DNA of 64,000 bases from Pandoraea horticolens (GTDB taxonomy: Bacteria; Pseudomonadota; Gammaproteobacteria; Burkholderiales; Burkholderiaceae): positions 620,001-684,000 of the forward strand of contig NZ_CABPSM010000001.1 of NCBI RefSeq assembly GCF_902459555.1, given 5' to 3'. Of this stretch, positions 20,954 through 28,698 are shown one piece after another. Position numbers and translations under genes: made by a program. Every line of letters begins with the position of its first letter. The first letter of the stretch is position 1. Below the pieces are notes generated by a model that saw only the letters and a program-made list of their open reading frames with translations, did not search any database and was not told the DNA's origin.

Positions 20954-21523
20954 GTGATCAGCGCCCATGCACGCGATAGTTTCGAACGTATTCTGCTCAA
21001 GGCGGCCCGCACGCGGCTGGCCCGCACGCCCGACACCGCCTGCGACATCGTGCCGCTCAAGGTACGTCAGACAGGTTCGGCCGCCTCGGATGCCGACGTC
21101 GATATGGTGACGCGGCACGCCAACGTGGTCGTGCTCACGATCTCGTCCATCGGTTTTCGCATGCTGCTGGTGCTGCATTTCGACGAGGACGACGTCACCA
21201 CCCGGTATTTCGCGGGTGACGCGCAGGACAAGCCGTTTCGTGAAGTCTTCCTCGAAATCAGCAATCTCTGCTGTGGGGCGATCAATCAGGAACTGCTCGC
21301 CTACTTCCCCGATCTGGGCATGTCGACGCCGTACGTGCTGAGCGCGCGCTGCGTGCCCCACCTCATGCAGCTCAAACCGAACCATCTGGCGTCGTGGGAT
21401 ATCACGCTCGACGGCTCGGTGCGTCTGGCCGCCACGCTGTGCGTTTGCGCGCATGCGCCGCTCGACTTCAACGCCGAACTCAGCGAGACGCAGAACAGCA
21501 GCGGCGAACTGGAATTGTTTTGA
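20954..21523 (+). CDS. CheC/CheX-like phosphatase-related protein
   Basis: A 189-residue cytoplasmic protein beginning at a GTG 16 bases after the MCP-like gene, preceded by an AGGCAGG-type site. Residues 97-115 (FREVFLEISNLCCGAINQE) contain the E-x-x-N pair (E101, N104) that in CheC/CheX/FliY dephosphorylates CheY-P. It ends in ELELF, and the next gene's product ends in ALELF. Only one E-x-x-N motif is seen, as in CheX. The assignment rests on the motif, length and context, not on strong overall similarity that I can verify by eye. Confidence 0.65.
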   Translation: MISAHARDSFERILLKAARTRLARTPDTACDIVPLKVRQTGSAASDADVDMVTRHANVVVLTISSIGFRMLLVLHFDEDDVTTRYFAGDAQDKPFREVFLEISNLCCGAINQELLAYFPDLGMSTPYVLSARCVPHLMQLKPNHLASWDITLDGSVRLAATLCVCAHAPLDFNAELSETQNSSGELELF

Positions 21524-21552
21524 ATCGGCGCACGCCATAGGAAATTACGACC

Positions 21553-22194
21553 ATGAACCGAAGCACCCCCCGCGAGTCGGCCAGCCAGTTTTTGATCCTC
21601 GAAGACAGCGTGGAGCACGAATATCCCGAAGCGCTTGTGCGCGGCATGATCGACATCACCGATGGCGTGTTTCGTGGGCTGTTCGGTGAGATCGCCATGC
21701 ACTGCGAGCCGCCCAGCGTGGTGCGCGATCGCATCATTTTCGGCGAAGTCTTCAGTCTGATCCCGCTGGAGAGCGCCTGGTGTCGAGGCTACATGATGAT
21801 GCAGGCCGAACAGGTGCCGTTCATGCAATTGCTCGAGCACACGGGCCGTTGCGAAGGTCAGGCGGGCTTTCGCGAACTCAACGGCATGCTCGGCGAGTTG
21901 ACGAACCTGATCTGGGGGGCGTTCAAGAACCGCTATATGGGCGACCCGTTGGCGGTGGACCGCGCGCAGGTACAAGTGCCTCTGCTGATCAATCACAAGC
22001 AGAAGTACATCTCGTTCGGCACCGACAACCCACAGTTGTGCTTCGTCTATCGACTCACCGATCCGGTCAACGCACAGACCGTGACGTTGCATCAGCATTT
22101 CGTCTTCAGTCTGAACTGGTCGCCCGAAGCGTTTCGCGAAGCCGCGCAGGCGGCCACTGAGCCCGTCGAGACCGGGGCGCTGGAATTGTTCTGA
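21553..22194 (+). CDS. CheC/CheX-like phosphatase-related protein, second copy
   Basis: A 213-residue protein with E115 and N118 in LNGMLGELTNLIWGAFKNR, again the CheC/CheX E-x-x-N signature on a predicted helix. The general layout matches the upstream gene: mixed N-terminal domain, motif helix, then beta-rich C-terminal half. It shares the terminal LELF. The two genes look like diverged paralogues, possibly forming a heterodimer. It lies 29 bases after its neighbour and 47 bases before the CheY gene. Confidence 0.65.
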   Translation: MNRSTPRESASQFLILEDSVEHEYPEALVRGMIDITDGVFRGLFGEIAMHCEPPSVVRDRIIFGEVFSLIPLESAWCRGYMMMQAEQVPFMQLLEHTGRCEGQAGFRELNGMLGELTNLIWGAFKNRYMGDPLAVDRAQVQVPLLINHKQKYISFGTDNPQLCFVYRLTDPVNAQTVTLHQHFVFSLNWSPEAFREAAQAATEPVETGALELF

Positions 22195-22241
22195 GATCCC
22201 GGCTCGCACACCTACTCCCTCTTATACACAAGGACAACACC

Positions 22242-22607
22242 ATGTCGAAGATTCTCGTGGTCGATGACTCGAGCACCGTGCGCGACGAAGTCGCGGGTTT
22301 CCTGCGCAAGAACGGCCTGGACGTGGACACGGCCGTCGACGGCCGCGACGGTCTCGCCAAGATCAAGGCCAGCCCGGGCGTGAAGCTGGTCATCAGCGAC
22401 GTGAACATGCCGAACATGGACGGCCTGACGATGGTCGAGAAGATTCGCGGCGAACTCGCGAACCAGACCGTCAACGTGGTGATGCTCACCACGGAAAGCA
22501 GCCCGGCGATGAAGGAGCGCGGCAAGGCGGCCGGGGTGAAGGGCTGGATCGTCAAGCCGTTCAAGGGCGACGCCGTGCTCGAAACGTTCCGCAAGCTCGC
22601 CAGTTGA
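22242..22607 (+). CDS. stand-alone CheY-like response regulator
   Basis: A 121-residue receiver domain with no output domain. Acid pocket D8/D9, phospho-acceptor D53 in ISDVNMPNMDG, T83 in MLTTES and K105 in VKPFKG are all present, so it should be phosphorylatable. It is last in the module and is the obvious partner for the upstream HPt/CheA-type kinase, with the CheX-like proteins as candidate phosphatases. It may act on a motor or on a non-flagellar output; the sequence cannot decide. AAGGAC lies upstream of the start. Confidence 0.9.
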   Translation: MSKILVVDDSSTVRDEVAGFLRKNGLDVDTAVDGRDGLAKIKASPGVKLVISDVNMPNMDGLTMVEKIRGELANQTVNVVMLTTESSPAMKERGKAAGVKGWIVKPFKGDAVLETFRKLAS

Positions 22608-22760
22608 ACGCACGGCCGGCGCAAGCCGGTCGCGACGCTCATCGTCGTGAGGAATCGCGGGTCGACCGTCGCCACCGCGTGGCGGCGGCGTTACACTGCT
22701 GACTTTCCCGCACCACGCGATACGCTGCGCATACCTCGTGCGCTCGATCGCCATCTCACC

Positions 22761-23303
22761 ATGAGCGTCGTACCTCAGAAAAAGAAGTCTGCCGCCGCAG
22801 CGGCCGCCCGTGACATCCCCGCGCCGGAACCCGGCAGCGAAACGCTTGAGGAAACGCCGGGCTCGGCCGATGCGCGTCCGCGCCGCTCCAAACTGCGACT
22901 GACGTACGTCATCGCCAGCCTCGACCGCCTGCTGCGCCGCCACATGTCGGAAGCGCTCGCGCCGCTCGGTCTCACGCTGGCCCAGTTCACCGCGCTGTCG
23001 GTACTCGACGCACGCGGCAAGCTCTCCAACGCGCAGCTCGCGCAACGTTCGTTCATCACCCCGCAGTCGGCCAACGAGGTCGTGAGCATCATGGCATCGC
23101 GCCAGTGGATCACGCGCGAGCCCGACCCCAATCACGGCCGCATCGTACTGTTGCAGCTGACCGACGAGGGCCGCCGCGTGCTCGCCCGGTGCGAGGTCGC
23201 GGCCAAGGAAATCGACGCACGCATGCGTGCCGACGTGAGCCGCGAAGACGCCGCGGTGGTGCAACGCCGTATCGAAATGTTCGTGCGGAATCTACGCGAC
23301 TGA
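22761..23303 (+). CDS. MarR-family regulator of hydroxycinnamate genes (predicted)
   Basis: A 180-residue MarR protein. A Lys/Ala-rich, probably disordered N-terminus (about 1-45) is followed by the winged helix (LGLTLAQFTALSVLD, SNAQLAQRSFITPQSANEVV, REPDPNHGRIVLLQLT). Hydroxycinnamate operons in proteobacteria are often controlled by MarR proteins (FerR, CouR, HcaR) that release DNA on binding feruloyl- or coumaroyl-CoA. Position next to a transporter and the ech-vdh-fcs genes, plus repeated palindromes in this region, support that role by inference. The ATG at 22761 starts the typical N-terminus. Confidence 0.82.
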   Translation: MSVVPQKKKSAAAAAARDIPAPEPGSETLEETPGSADARPRRSKLRLTYVIASLDRLLRRHMSEALAPLGLTLAQFTALSVLDARGKLSNAQLAQRSFITPQSANEVVSIMASRQWITREPDPNHGRIVLLQLTDEGRRVLARCEVAAKEIDARMRADVSREDAAVVQRRIEMFVRNLRD

Positions 23304-23334
23304 CTCCGGGTTTGTCCTGACCTGCCGGTTGCTT

Positions 23335-23362
23335 GTATTGTCAGGTTGCTTGATATTAAATG
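23335..23362. promoter_or_regulatory. MarR-type operator copy A, promoter-like
   Basis: TCAGGTTGCTTGATATTAAATG at 23341-23362 in two overlapping parts is an imperfect TCAGG-N3-CTTGA palindrome. Together with the TTGTAT just upstream and TTAAAT 17 bases later it resembles a promoter with the palindrome between the boxes. The copy at 26185-26213 shows the same layout. Confidence 0.55.
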
Positions 23363-23472
23363 GAGTCCGTCGACGTGAAGATACGCGCGACCAAATCCCA
23401 GTGACACGGTAAGACGACAACGACGAGCCGCACTTGCGGCATCACCGTGCCTGTCGCACTTGCGTCTTTAAT

Positions 23473-23487
23473 ATCAGGTTTCCTGAT
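23473..23487. promoter_or_regulatory. MarR-type operator copy B (perfect palindrome)
   Basis: ATCAGG-TTT-CCTGAT is a perfect palindrome with 6-base arms, flanked by TTTAAT and TAAATG. It lies 119 bases before the AAHS transporter start. It shares the core AGGTT(G/T)C(C/T)TGA with copies A and C. Binding by the MarR protein at 22761 is inference. Confidence 0.6.
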
Positions 23488-23606
23488 TAAATGATCGGTG
23501 TTGACGAGCCCCCGCGTGTGTCGTCGCCGGTGTCGACTGACTTCGAATCAGGCACTGCCCGTACGGGCGGTGACCGAAGACCATCAAGAAGATCACAGGA
23601 GACACC

Positions 23607-24863
23607 ATGGAATCGAATCGGGACGGCAACGCAGGAGCGTTGTCTTTGGGGACAGACGGGGCGCAGAGCAACGCCAGTCCGGTCGTGCTGACGCTGGCGT
23701 TGTGCTTTGCCGTGGCATTGCTCGAAGGTCTTGACCTCCAGTCGGTCGGGGTTGCAGCGCGTGGCATGGCCAAGGAGTTCGGCCTGAGCGTTGCGCAAAT
23801 GGGCATCGCGTTCTCGGCCGGCACGTTCGGTCTGCTGCCCGGCGCCATGGTGGGCGGGCGGCTGGCCGATAGCATTGGCCGCAAGCGCGTGCTGATGCTC
23901 TCGGCGGCGCTGTTCGGCGTGTTGTCGATCGCCACCGCCTTCGTGTCCGACTTCTGGATGCTGGTGATCGTGCGTGTTCTCACGGGCGTCGGGCTGGGTG
24001 GGGCGATGCCCAACCTGATTGCGCTGTCGTCGGAAGCCGTGGCGCCGCGTTTGCGCGGTACGGCCGTGAGCATCATGTATTGCGGCATTCCGCTGGGCGG
24101 CGGCATCGCGGCCACCATTGGCATGCTGGCGGTGAGCGACGCCGACTGGCGGCACATCTTCTACGTTGGCGGTGTCGGCCCGCTGCTGCTGTTGCCGTTG
24201 CTGGCCTGGTGCCTGCCCGAATCGCGTGCGTTTGCCGCCGCGACCGCGCAAGGCCAGCGTGCCACGCCGGCACCGATGATGTCGGTGCTGTTCTCCGAAG
24301 GACGCGGCGTGTCGACCGTCCAGCTCTGGCTGTCCTACTTCTGCACGCTCATCGTGCTGTACTTCCTGCTCAACTGGCTGCCCTCGCTCATGGGATCGCG
24401 CGGTTTGGCGCGCGGCGAAATCGGCTGGGTGCAGATTCTCTTCAACGCGGGTAGTGCCGTTGGCGTGCTCGTGCTCGGCTATCTGATGGACCGGGCGCGC
24501 ATGTCGCTTGTGATCGGCGGCATGTATCTGGGAATGATCGCTTCGCTGATCGGTCTGGCCGCAGCGCAAGGCTTCAGCGTGCTCGCCACCGCCGCGTTCT
24601 TCGCGGGCATGTTCATCATCGGCGGCCAGTCTGTGCTCTACGCGCTTGCCGCCGCTTACTACCCGACCGCGATGCGCGGCACCGGTGTGGGCGCGGCCGT
24701 GGCCATCGGGCGCATCGGCTCGGTGGTCGGGCCGCTCGCCGCAGGCATGCTGCTCGCCGTGGGCAGCAGCGCAGCCGTGGTGATCGGCGCCAGCATCCCC
24801 GTGACGATCGTGGCCGCGCTGGCCGCACTCACGCTCATCCGTCGTCCCCGCGCGGCTGACTGA
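23607..24863 (+). CDS. AAHS-family aromatic acid:H+ symporter (MFS)
   Basis: A 418-residue protein with twelve transmembrane helices. LEGLDLQSVGVAARG in helix 1 and the cytoplasmic motif GGRLADSIGRKRVLM between helices 2 and 3 are diagnostic of the aromatic acid/H+ symporter group (PcaK, MhpT, BenK). It is preceded by CAGGAGA. Its place between the MarR gene and the hydroxycinnamate genes suggests ferulate or p-coumarate uptake. A strong terminator follows. Confidence 0.88.
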   Translation: MESNRDGNAGALSLGTDGAQSNASPVVLTLALCFAVALLEGLDLQSVGVAARGMAKEFGLSVAQMGIAFSAGTFGLLPGAMVGGRLADSIGRKRVLMLSAALFGVLSIATAFVSDFWMLVIVRVLTGVGLGGAMPNLIALSSEAVAPRLRGTAVSIMYCGIPLGGGIAATIGMLAVSDADWRHIFYVGGVGPLLLLPLLAWCLPESRAFAAATAQGQRATPAPMMSVLFSEGRGVSTVQLWLSYFCTLIVLYFLLNWLPSLMGSRGLARGEIGWVQILFNAGSAVGVLVLGYLMDRARMSLVIGGMYLGMIASLIGLAAAQGFSVLATAAFFAGMFIIGGQSVLYALAAAYYPTAMRGTGVGAAVAIGRIGSVVGPLAAGMLLAVGSSAAVVIGASIPVTIVAALAALTLIRRPRAAD

Positions 24864-24891
24864 CCAGCATCAACCGGTTGGCCTCGCTTGC

Positions 24892-24930
24892 ACGCGACGG
24901 ACGGCATTCGGCTGCCCCGTCGCGTTTTTT
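24892..24930 (+). terminator. rho-independent terminator after the AAHS transporter
   Basis: Nine-base arms ACGCGACGG (24892-24900) and CCGTCGCGT (24917-24925) are followed directly by a run of six T residues. The loop of 16 bases is longer than usual. Confidence 0.8.
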
Positions 24931-25003
24931 CGTGCGCGTATCGCGCGCGCACTCGCCGCCGCAAGATTGCATACATAACGACATCGATAATCAGGAGACT
25001 CGT

Positions 25004-26146
25004 ATGGCATTTCCCTCACGCACTCGTGCGCTCGCAACCCTTGGCGCGGCCGCTGCGCTGGCTGCCCCCGGCATCGCCGGCGCGCAATCGAACATCACGC
25101 TGTACGGTATTGTCGACACCGGGATCGAATACGTCTCTCATGCGAGCGCGAATGGCGCGGTCTGGCGTATGCCGGGGGTGACGGGAGAACTGCCGTCGCG
25201 TTGGGGACTGCGCGGCTCGGAAGATCTCGGTGGCGGCCTTGCCGCGATCTTCCAGTTGGAGAGCGGCTTCAACATTCGCGGCGGTGATCTTGGTCAGGGC
25301 GGCCGAATGTTCGGCCGTCAGGCCTTCGTGGGCGTAAAAGGGCCGTACGGCACGCTGGCGTTGGGCCGGCAATACTCCATGACGTATTACGCGCTGCTGG
25401 GCTCCGACGTGCTCGGCCCGGACATCTACGGCATGGGCTCGTTCGATGCCTACATCCCGAACGCGCGTACCGATAACTCCATCACGTATCAGGTCGGCTG
25501 GCAGGGGCTGAGCTTCGGCGTGGGCTATTCGTTCGGCCGCGATTCCGGCGGCACGGGCAACTCGCCGGGGCAGGGCACCTGCGCGGGCCAGGTGCCGGGG
25601 CAGGCGGTGCAGTGCCGCGACTGGTCGGTGATGCTCAAGTACGACGCGAGCAATTTCGGCGTGGCTGCGTCGTATGAAGAACAGCGTGGCGGCACGAATG
25701 CTTCGGCCAACTTCTTCGACGGACAGGCACCGTCGGCCTTCAACAGCAGCAGCGACAAAGACGCGCGCGCAACCTTCGGTGCGTACTACAAGTACGGCGC
25801 ATTCAAAGTCGGCGGCGGATGGCTGGGCCGTCGTGTCTCGACGGCCGTCGTGAACACGCACTCGAATCTGTTCTATCTCGGCGCGGCGTACAACATCACG
25901 CCAGCATGGCTGGTGGACGGGGAGGTGTATCGCATCATCAACAACGATCACGACACACGCGGCACCATGACCACGCTGCGCGCCACCTATTCGCTGTCGG
26001 TGCGCACCGCTGTCTACGCGCAAGCAGCCTATCTTTTCAATAGCGCACGCGCCGCGTACTCGGTCAGCGGCGGCGGTGGCGGCACCACGCCGCCCGCAGG
26101 CCAGGGCCAGACCGGCGTGATGCTCGGCATGCGTCATACGTTCTGA
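25004..26146 (+). CDS. Burkholderia-type outer-membrane porin
   Basis: A 380-residue protein with a signal peptide cleaved near AGAQS (about residue 26). The mature protein begins with the betaproteobacterial porin signature SNITLYGIVDTGIEY and ends in GMRHTF, with the C-terminal Phe needed for outer-membrane assembly. SRWGLRGSEDLGGGLAAIFQLE and GRQAFVGVKGPYGTLALGRQ are the conserved early strands. It is a general 16-strand trimeric porin (Pfam Porin_4 type), here probably serving aromatic acid uptake. AGGAGA lies seven bases before the start. Confidence 0.93.
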   Translation: MAFPSRTRALATLGAAAALAAPGIAGAQSNITLYGIVDTGIEYVSHASANGAVWRMPGVTGELPSRWGLRGSEDLGGGLAAIFQLESGFNIRGGDLGQGGRMFGRQAFVGVKGPYGTLALGRQYSMTYYALLGSDVLGPDIYGMGSFDAYIPNARTDNSITYQVGWQGLSFGVGYSFGRDSGGTGNSPGQGTCAGQVPGQAVQCRDWSVMLKYDASNFGVAASYEEQRGGTNASANFFDGQAPSAFNSSSDKDARATFGAYYKYGAFKVGGGWLGRRVSTAVVNTHSNLFYLGAAYNITPAWLVDGEVYRIINNDHDTRGTMTTLRATYSLSVRTAVYAQAAYLFNSARAAYSVSGGGGGTTPPAGQGQTGVMLGMRHTF

Positions 26147-26184
26147 CATTTCCGGCTAAGGGTTTTCACCGAAAACGCAATCCT

Positions 26185-26213
26185 TGCAATGTAAGGTTGC
26201 CTGATATTAAATG
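26185..26213 (+). promoter_or_regulatory. MarR-type operator copy C, promoter-like, upstream of ech
   Basis: TAAGG-TTG-CCTGA at 26192-26204 is an imperfect palindrome followed by TATTAAATG. TTGCAA lies upstream and TTAAAT 17 bases after it, so the palindrome would sit between -35 and -10. About 25 of 30 bases match copy A. It lies 74 bases before the ech start. Confidence 0.6.
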
Positions 26214-26286
26214 TGTGTGTTGGCAACACCGCGCGCCACTCCCGGCGCGCGGCGCAGGTTGCCCCGCACACTTGGAAATTACGCAA

Positions 26287-27117
26287 ATGAATGCATACGA
26301 AGGGCGCTGGAAAACGGTCGACGTGAAGGTCGAGGGCGGTATTGGCTGGGTGATCTTCAATCGCCCGGAAAAGCGCAACGCGATGAGCCCCACGCTCAAC
26401 ACCGAGATGAATCAGGTGCTCGACGCCGTTGAACTCGACGGCGACATCAAGGTGGTCGTGCTCACGGGCGCGGGCTCGGCCTGGACGGCCGGGATGGATC
26501 TGAAGGAATACTTCCGCGAGATCGACGGCGGGCCGGAAATCGTGCAGGAACGTGTGCGCCGCGACGCATCGGATTGGCAATGGCGCCGTCTGCGCATGTA
26601 CTCGAAGCCGACGATCGCGATGGTCAACGGCTGGTGCTTCGGCGGCGGCTTCTCCCCGCTGGTGGCCTGCGATCTGGCGATCGCCGCCGACGAGGCTGTC
26701 TTCGGCCTGTCGGAAATCAACTGGGGCATTCCGCCGGGCAACCTGGTGAGCAAGGCGATGGCCGATACGGTGGGGCATCGTCGTGCGTTGCACTACATCA
26801 TGACCGGCGACACGTTCACCGGTGTGGAGGCCGCCGACATGGGGCTGGTCAACCAGAGCGTGCCGCTCGCCCAACTGCGCGACGCGACGCTGGCGCTGGC
26901 CGCCAAGCTGCTCGAGAAGAACCCGGTGGTGCTGCGTGCCGCGAAGCACGGCTTCAAGCGCGCTCGCGAACTCACGTGGGAGCAAAGCGAGGACTATCTG
27001 TACGCCAAGCTCGATCAGGCGCAACTGCGCGACCCGGAGCACGGCCGTGAGCAAGGCCTCAAACAGTTCCTCGACGACAAGTCGATCAAACCGGGTCTGC
27101 AAGCCTACAAGCGCTGA
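26287..27117 (+). CDS. ech: p-hydroxycinnamoyl-CoA hydratase/lyase
   Basis: A 276-residue crotonase-fold enzyme. It hydrates feruloyl-, caffeoyl- or p-coumaroyl-CoA and cleaves the product to an aromatic aldehyde plus acetyl-CoA. RPEKRNAMSP, the oxyanion-hole segments AGMDLKEYF and WCFGGGFSPL, and the catalytic Glu in GLSEINWGIPPG match the hydroxycinnamoyl-CoA hydratase-lyase (HCHL) subgroup closely. Length is normal. It is the first gene of the ech-vdh-fcs-acd operon, downstream of operator copy C. Confidence 0.95.
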   Translation: MNAYEGRWKTVDVKVEGGIGWVIFNRPEKRNAMSPTLNTEMNQVLDAVELDGDIKVVVLTGAGSAWTAGMDLKEYFREIDGGPEIVQERVRRDASDWQWRRLRMYSKPTIAMVNGWCFGGGFSPLVACDLAIAADEAVFGLSEINWGIPPGNLVSKAMADTVGHRRALHYIMTGDTFTGVEAADMGLVNQSVPLAQLRDATLALAAKLLEKNPVVLRAAKHGFKRARELTWEQSEDYLYAKLDQAQLRDPEHGREQGLKQFLDDKSIKPGLQAYKR

Positions 27118-27164
27118 AGCGCAACGACCATCCGTAACCGAACAGACGAAAGAGGAATCGCGCA

Positions 27165-28616
27165 ATGCATGAAGTGCAGATGCTGATCGGCGGCCAGTGG
27201 CGCGGCGCACAAGGCGGGGCGACGTTCGAGCGAATCGACCCGGTGACGGGCGAAGTCGCCACGCGAGCCCCGGCAGCCACACTGGCGGATGCCGATGCTG
27301 CGGTCGACGCGGCACAGGCGGCATTCCCCGCGTGGTCGGCGCTTTCGCCCACAGCGCGTCGCCAGCGTTTGCTCGCGGCCGCAGAACGTATGGATAGCCG
27401 CGCGGCCGACTTCATTGCCATTGGCGCGGCCGAGACCGGGGCGATGGCCAACTGGTATGGCTTTAACGTCATGCTCGCGGCCAACATGCTGCGTGAAGCG
27501 GCGGCCATGACCACGCAAATCGACGGCAGCGTCATTCCGAGCGACGTGCCCGGCAGCCTCGCGCTGGCCGTGCGCTCGCCGGTCGGCGTGGTGCTGGGCA
27601 TCGCGCCGTGGAATGCGCCGGTCATTCTGGCCACGCGAGCGCTGGCCATGCCGCTCGCATGCGGCAACACGGTCGTGCTCAAGGCGTCGGAACAGTGCCC
27701 CGGGGTGCATGCGCTGATTGGCGCGTGCCTGCATGAGGCGGGGCTCGGTGACGGTGTGGTCAACGTCGTCACGAATGCGCCGGAAGACGCCGGCGAGATC
27801 GTGGCGCGTCTGATCGCACATCCGGCGGTGCGCCGGGTGAACTTCACCGGTTCCACTCACGTGGGCCGCATCATCGCGCGCCTCGCGGCCGAGCATCTCA
27901 AACCGGCGTTGCTGGAGTTGGGCGGCAAGGCACCCGTGCTTGTGCTCGACGACGCCGATCTGGATGCCGCAGTCGACGGCATTGCGTTCGGCGCCTTCTT
28001 CAATCAGGGGCAAATCTGCATGTCGACGGAGCGGGTCATCGTCGACGCGCGCGTCGCCGACGCCTTCGTCGAGAAGCTCACCGCCAAGGCGGCGAAGCTG
28101 CACGCCGGGTCGCCGACATCGCCCGACAGCGTGCTTGGCGCGATGGTCAGTGCGCAGGCAGCGTCGCGCGTGGCGGCGCTGGTGGAGGATGCCCGCGAGC
28201 ACGGCGCGCGCTTGCCGCTTGGTTGCCGCGTCGACGGCGCGGTCATGCAGGCGACGATTGTCGATGGCGTGACGCCTGCAATGCGTTTGTACCGGGAAGA
28301 GTCGTTCGGACCGGTGGTGACGATTCAGCGCGTGCAGAGCGACGACGAAGCGGTGACGGTGGCCAACGACAGCGAATTCGGCCTGTCGGCGGCGATCTTC
28401 AGTCGCGACGTGTCGCGGGCCATGCAGTTGGCCAAACGTATCGAGTCGGGCATCTGCCACATCAACGGCCCCACGGTGCATGATGAAGCGCAGATGCCGT
28501 TCGGCGGCGTGAAGGCGAGTGGTTACGGTCGCTTTGGCAGTAAGGCGTCCATTGGCGAGTTCACTGAGCTTCGCTGGATCACGGTGCAAACGACCCCGCG
28601 TCACTACCCGATCTGA
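27165..28616 (+). CDS. vdh: vanillin / hydroxybenzaldehyde dehydrogenase
   Basis: A 483-residue NAD(P)-dependent aldehyde dehydrogenase. Motifs: IAPWNAPVIL (cofactor), NFTGSTHVGR, the catalytic Glu in LELGGKAPV and the nucleophile Cys in GQICMSTER. The C-terminal PFGGVKASGYGRFG is typical of the vanillin/salicylaldehyde dehydrogenase group. It oxidises vanillin to vanillate, or 4-hydroxybenzaldehyde to 4-hydroxybenzoate, the product of the preceding gene. GAAAGAGG precedes the start, 47 bases after ech. Confidence 0.92.
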   Translation: MHEVQMLIGGQWRGAQGGATFERIDPVTGEVATRAPAATLADADAAVDAAQAAFPAWSALSPTARRQRLLAAAERMDSRAADFIAIGAAETGAMANWYGFNVMLAANMLREAAAMTTQIDGSVIPSDVPGSLALAVRSPVGVVLGIAPWNAPVILATRALAMPLACGNTVVLKASEQCPGVHALIGACLHEAGLGDGVVNVVTNAPEDAGEIVARLIAHPAVRRVNFTGSTHVGRIIARLAAEHLKPALLELGGKAPVLVLDDADLDAAVDGIAFGAFFNQGQICMSTERVIVDARVADAFVEKLTAKAAKLHAGSPTSPDSVLGAMVSAQAASRVAALVEDAREHGARLPLGCRVDGAVMQATIVDGVTPAMRLYREESFGPVVTIQRVQSDDEAVTVANDSEFGLSAAIFSRDVSRAMQLAKRIESGICHINGPTVHDEAQMPFGGVKASGYGRFGSKASIGEFTELRWITVQTTPRHYPI

Positions 28617-28698
28617 TCAGGTCAGGGGATGAGGATGTACCCGCCCGCGAACGCGACCTAGAGCGCGACGCGGCGGGACTGAAGCAGGAGACAGTGTT

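Larger units (their letters stand above)
23304..23606. other. regulatory gap between the MarR gene and the transporter
   Basis: A 303-base gap that is locally AT-rich. It holds operator copies A and B, 132 bases apart. A 14-codon open frame begins right at the end of copy A (ATG at 23360), but it has no ribosome binding site. No other gene is seen. Confidence 0.5.

Noticed and set aside
23360-23404. A 14-codon open frame after operator copy A, as a possible leader peptide
   Set aside because: No ribosome binding site and no attenuator-like structure behind it.
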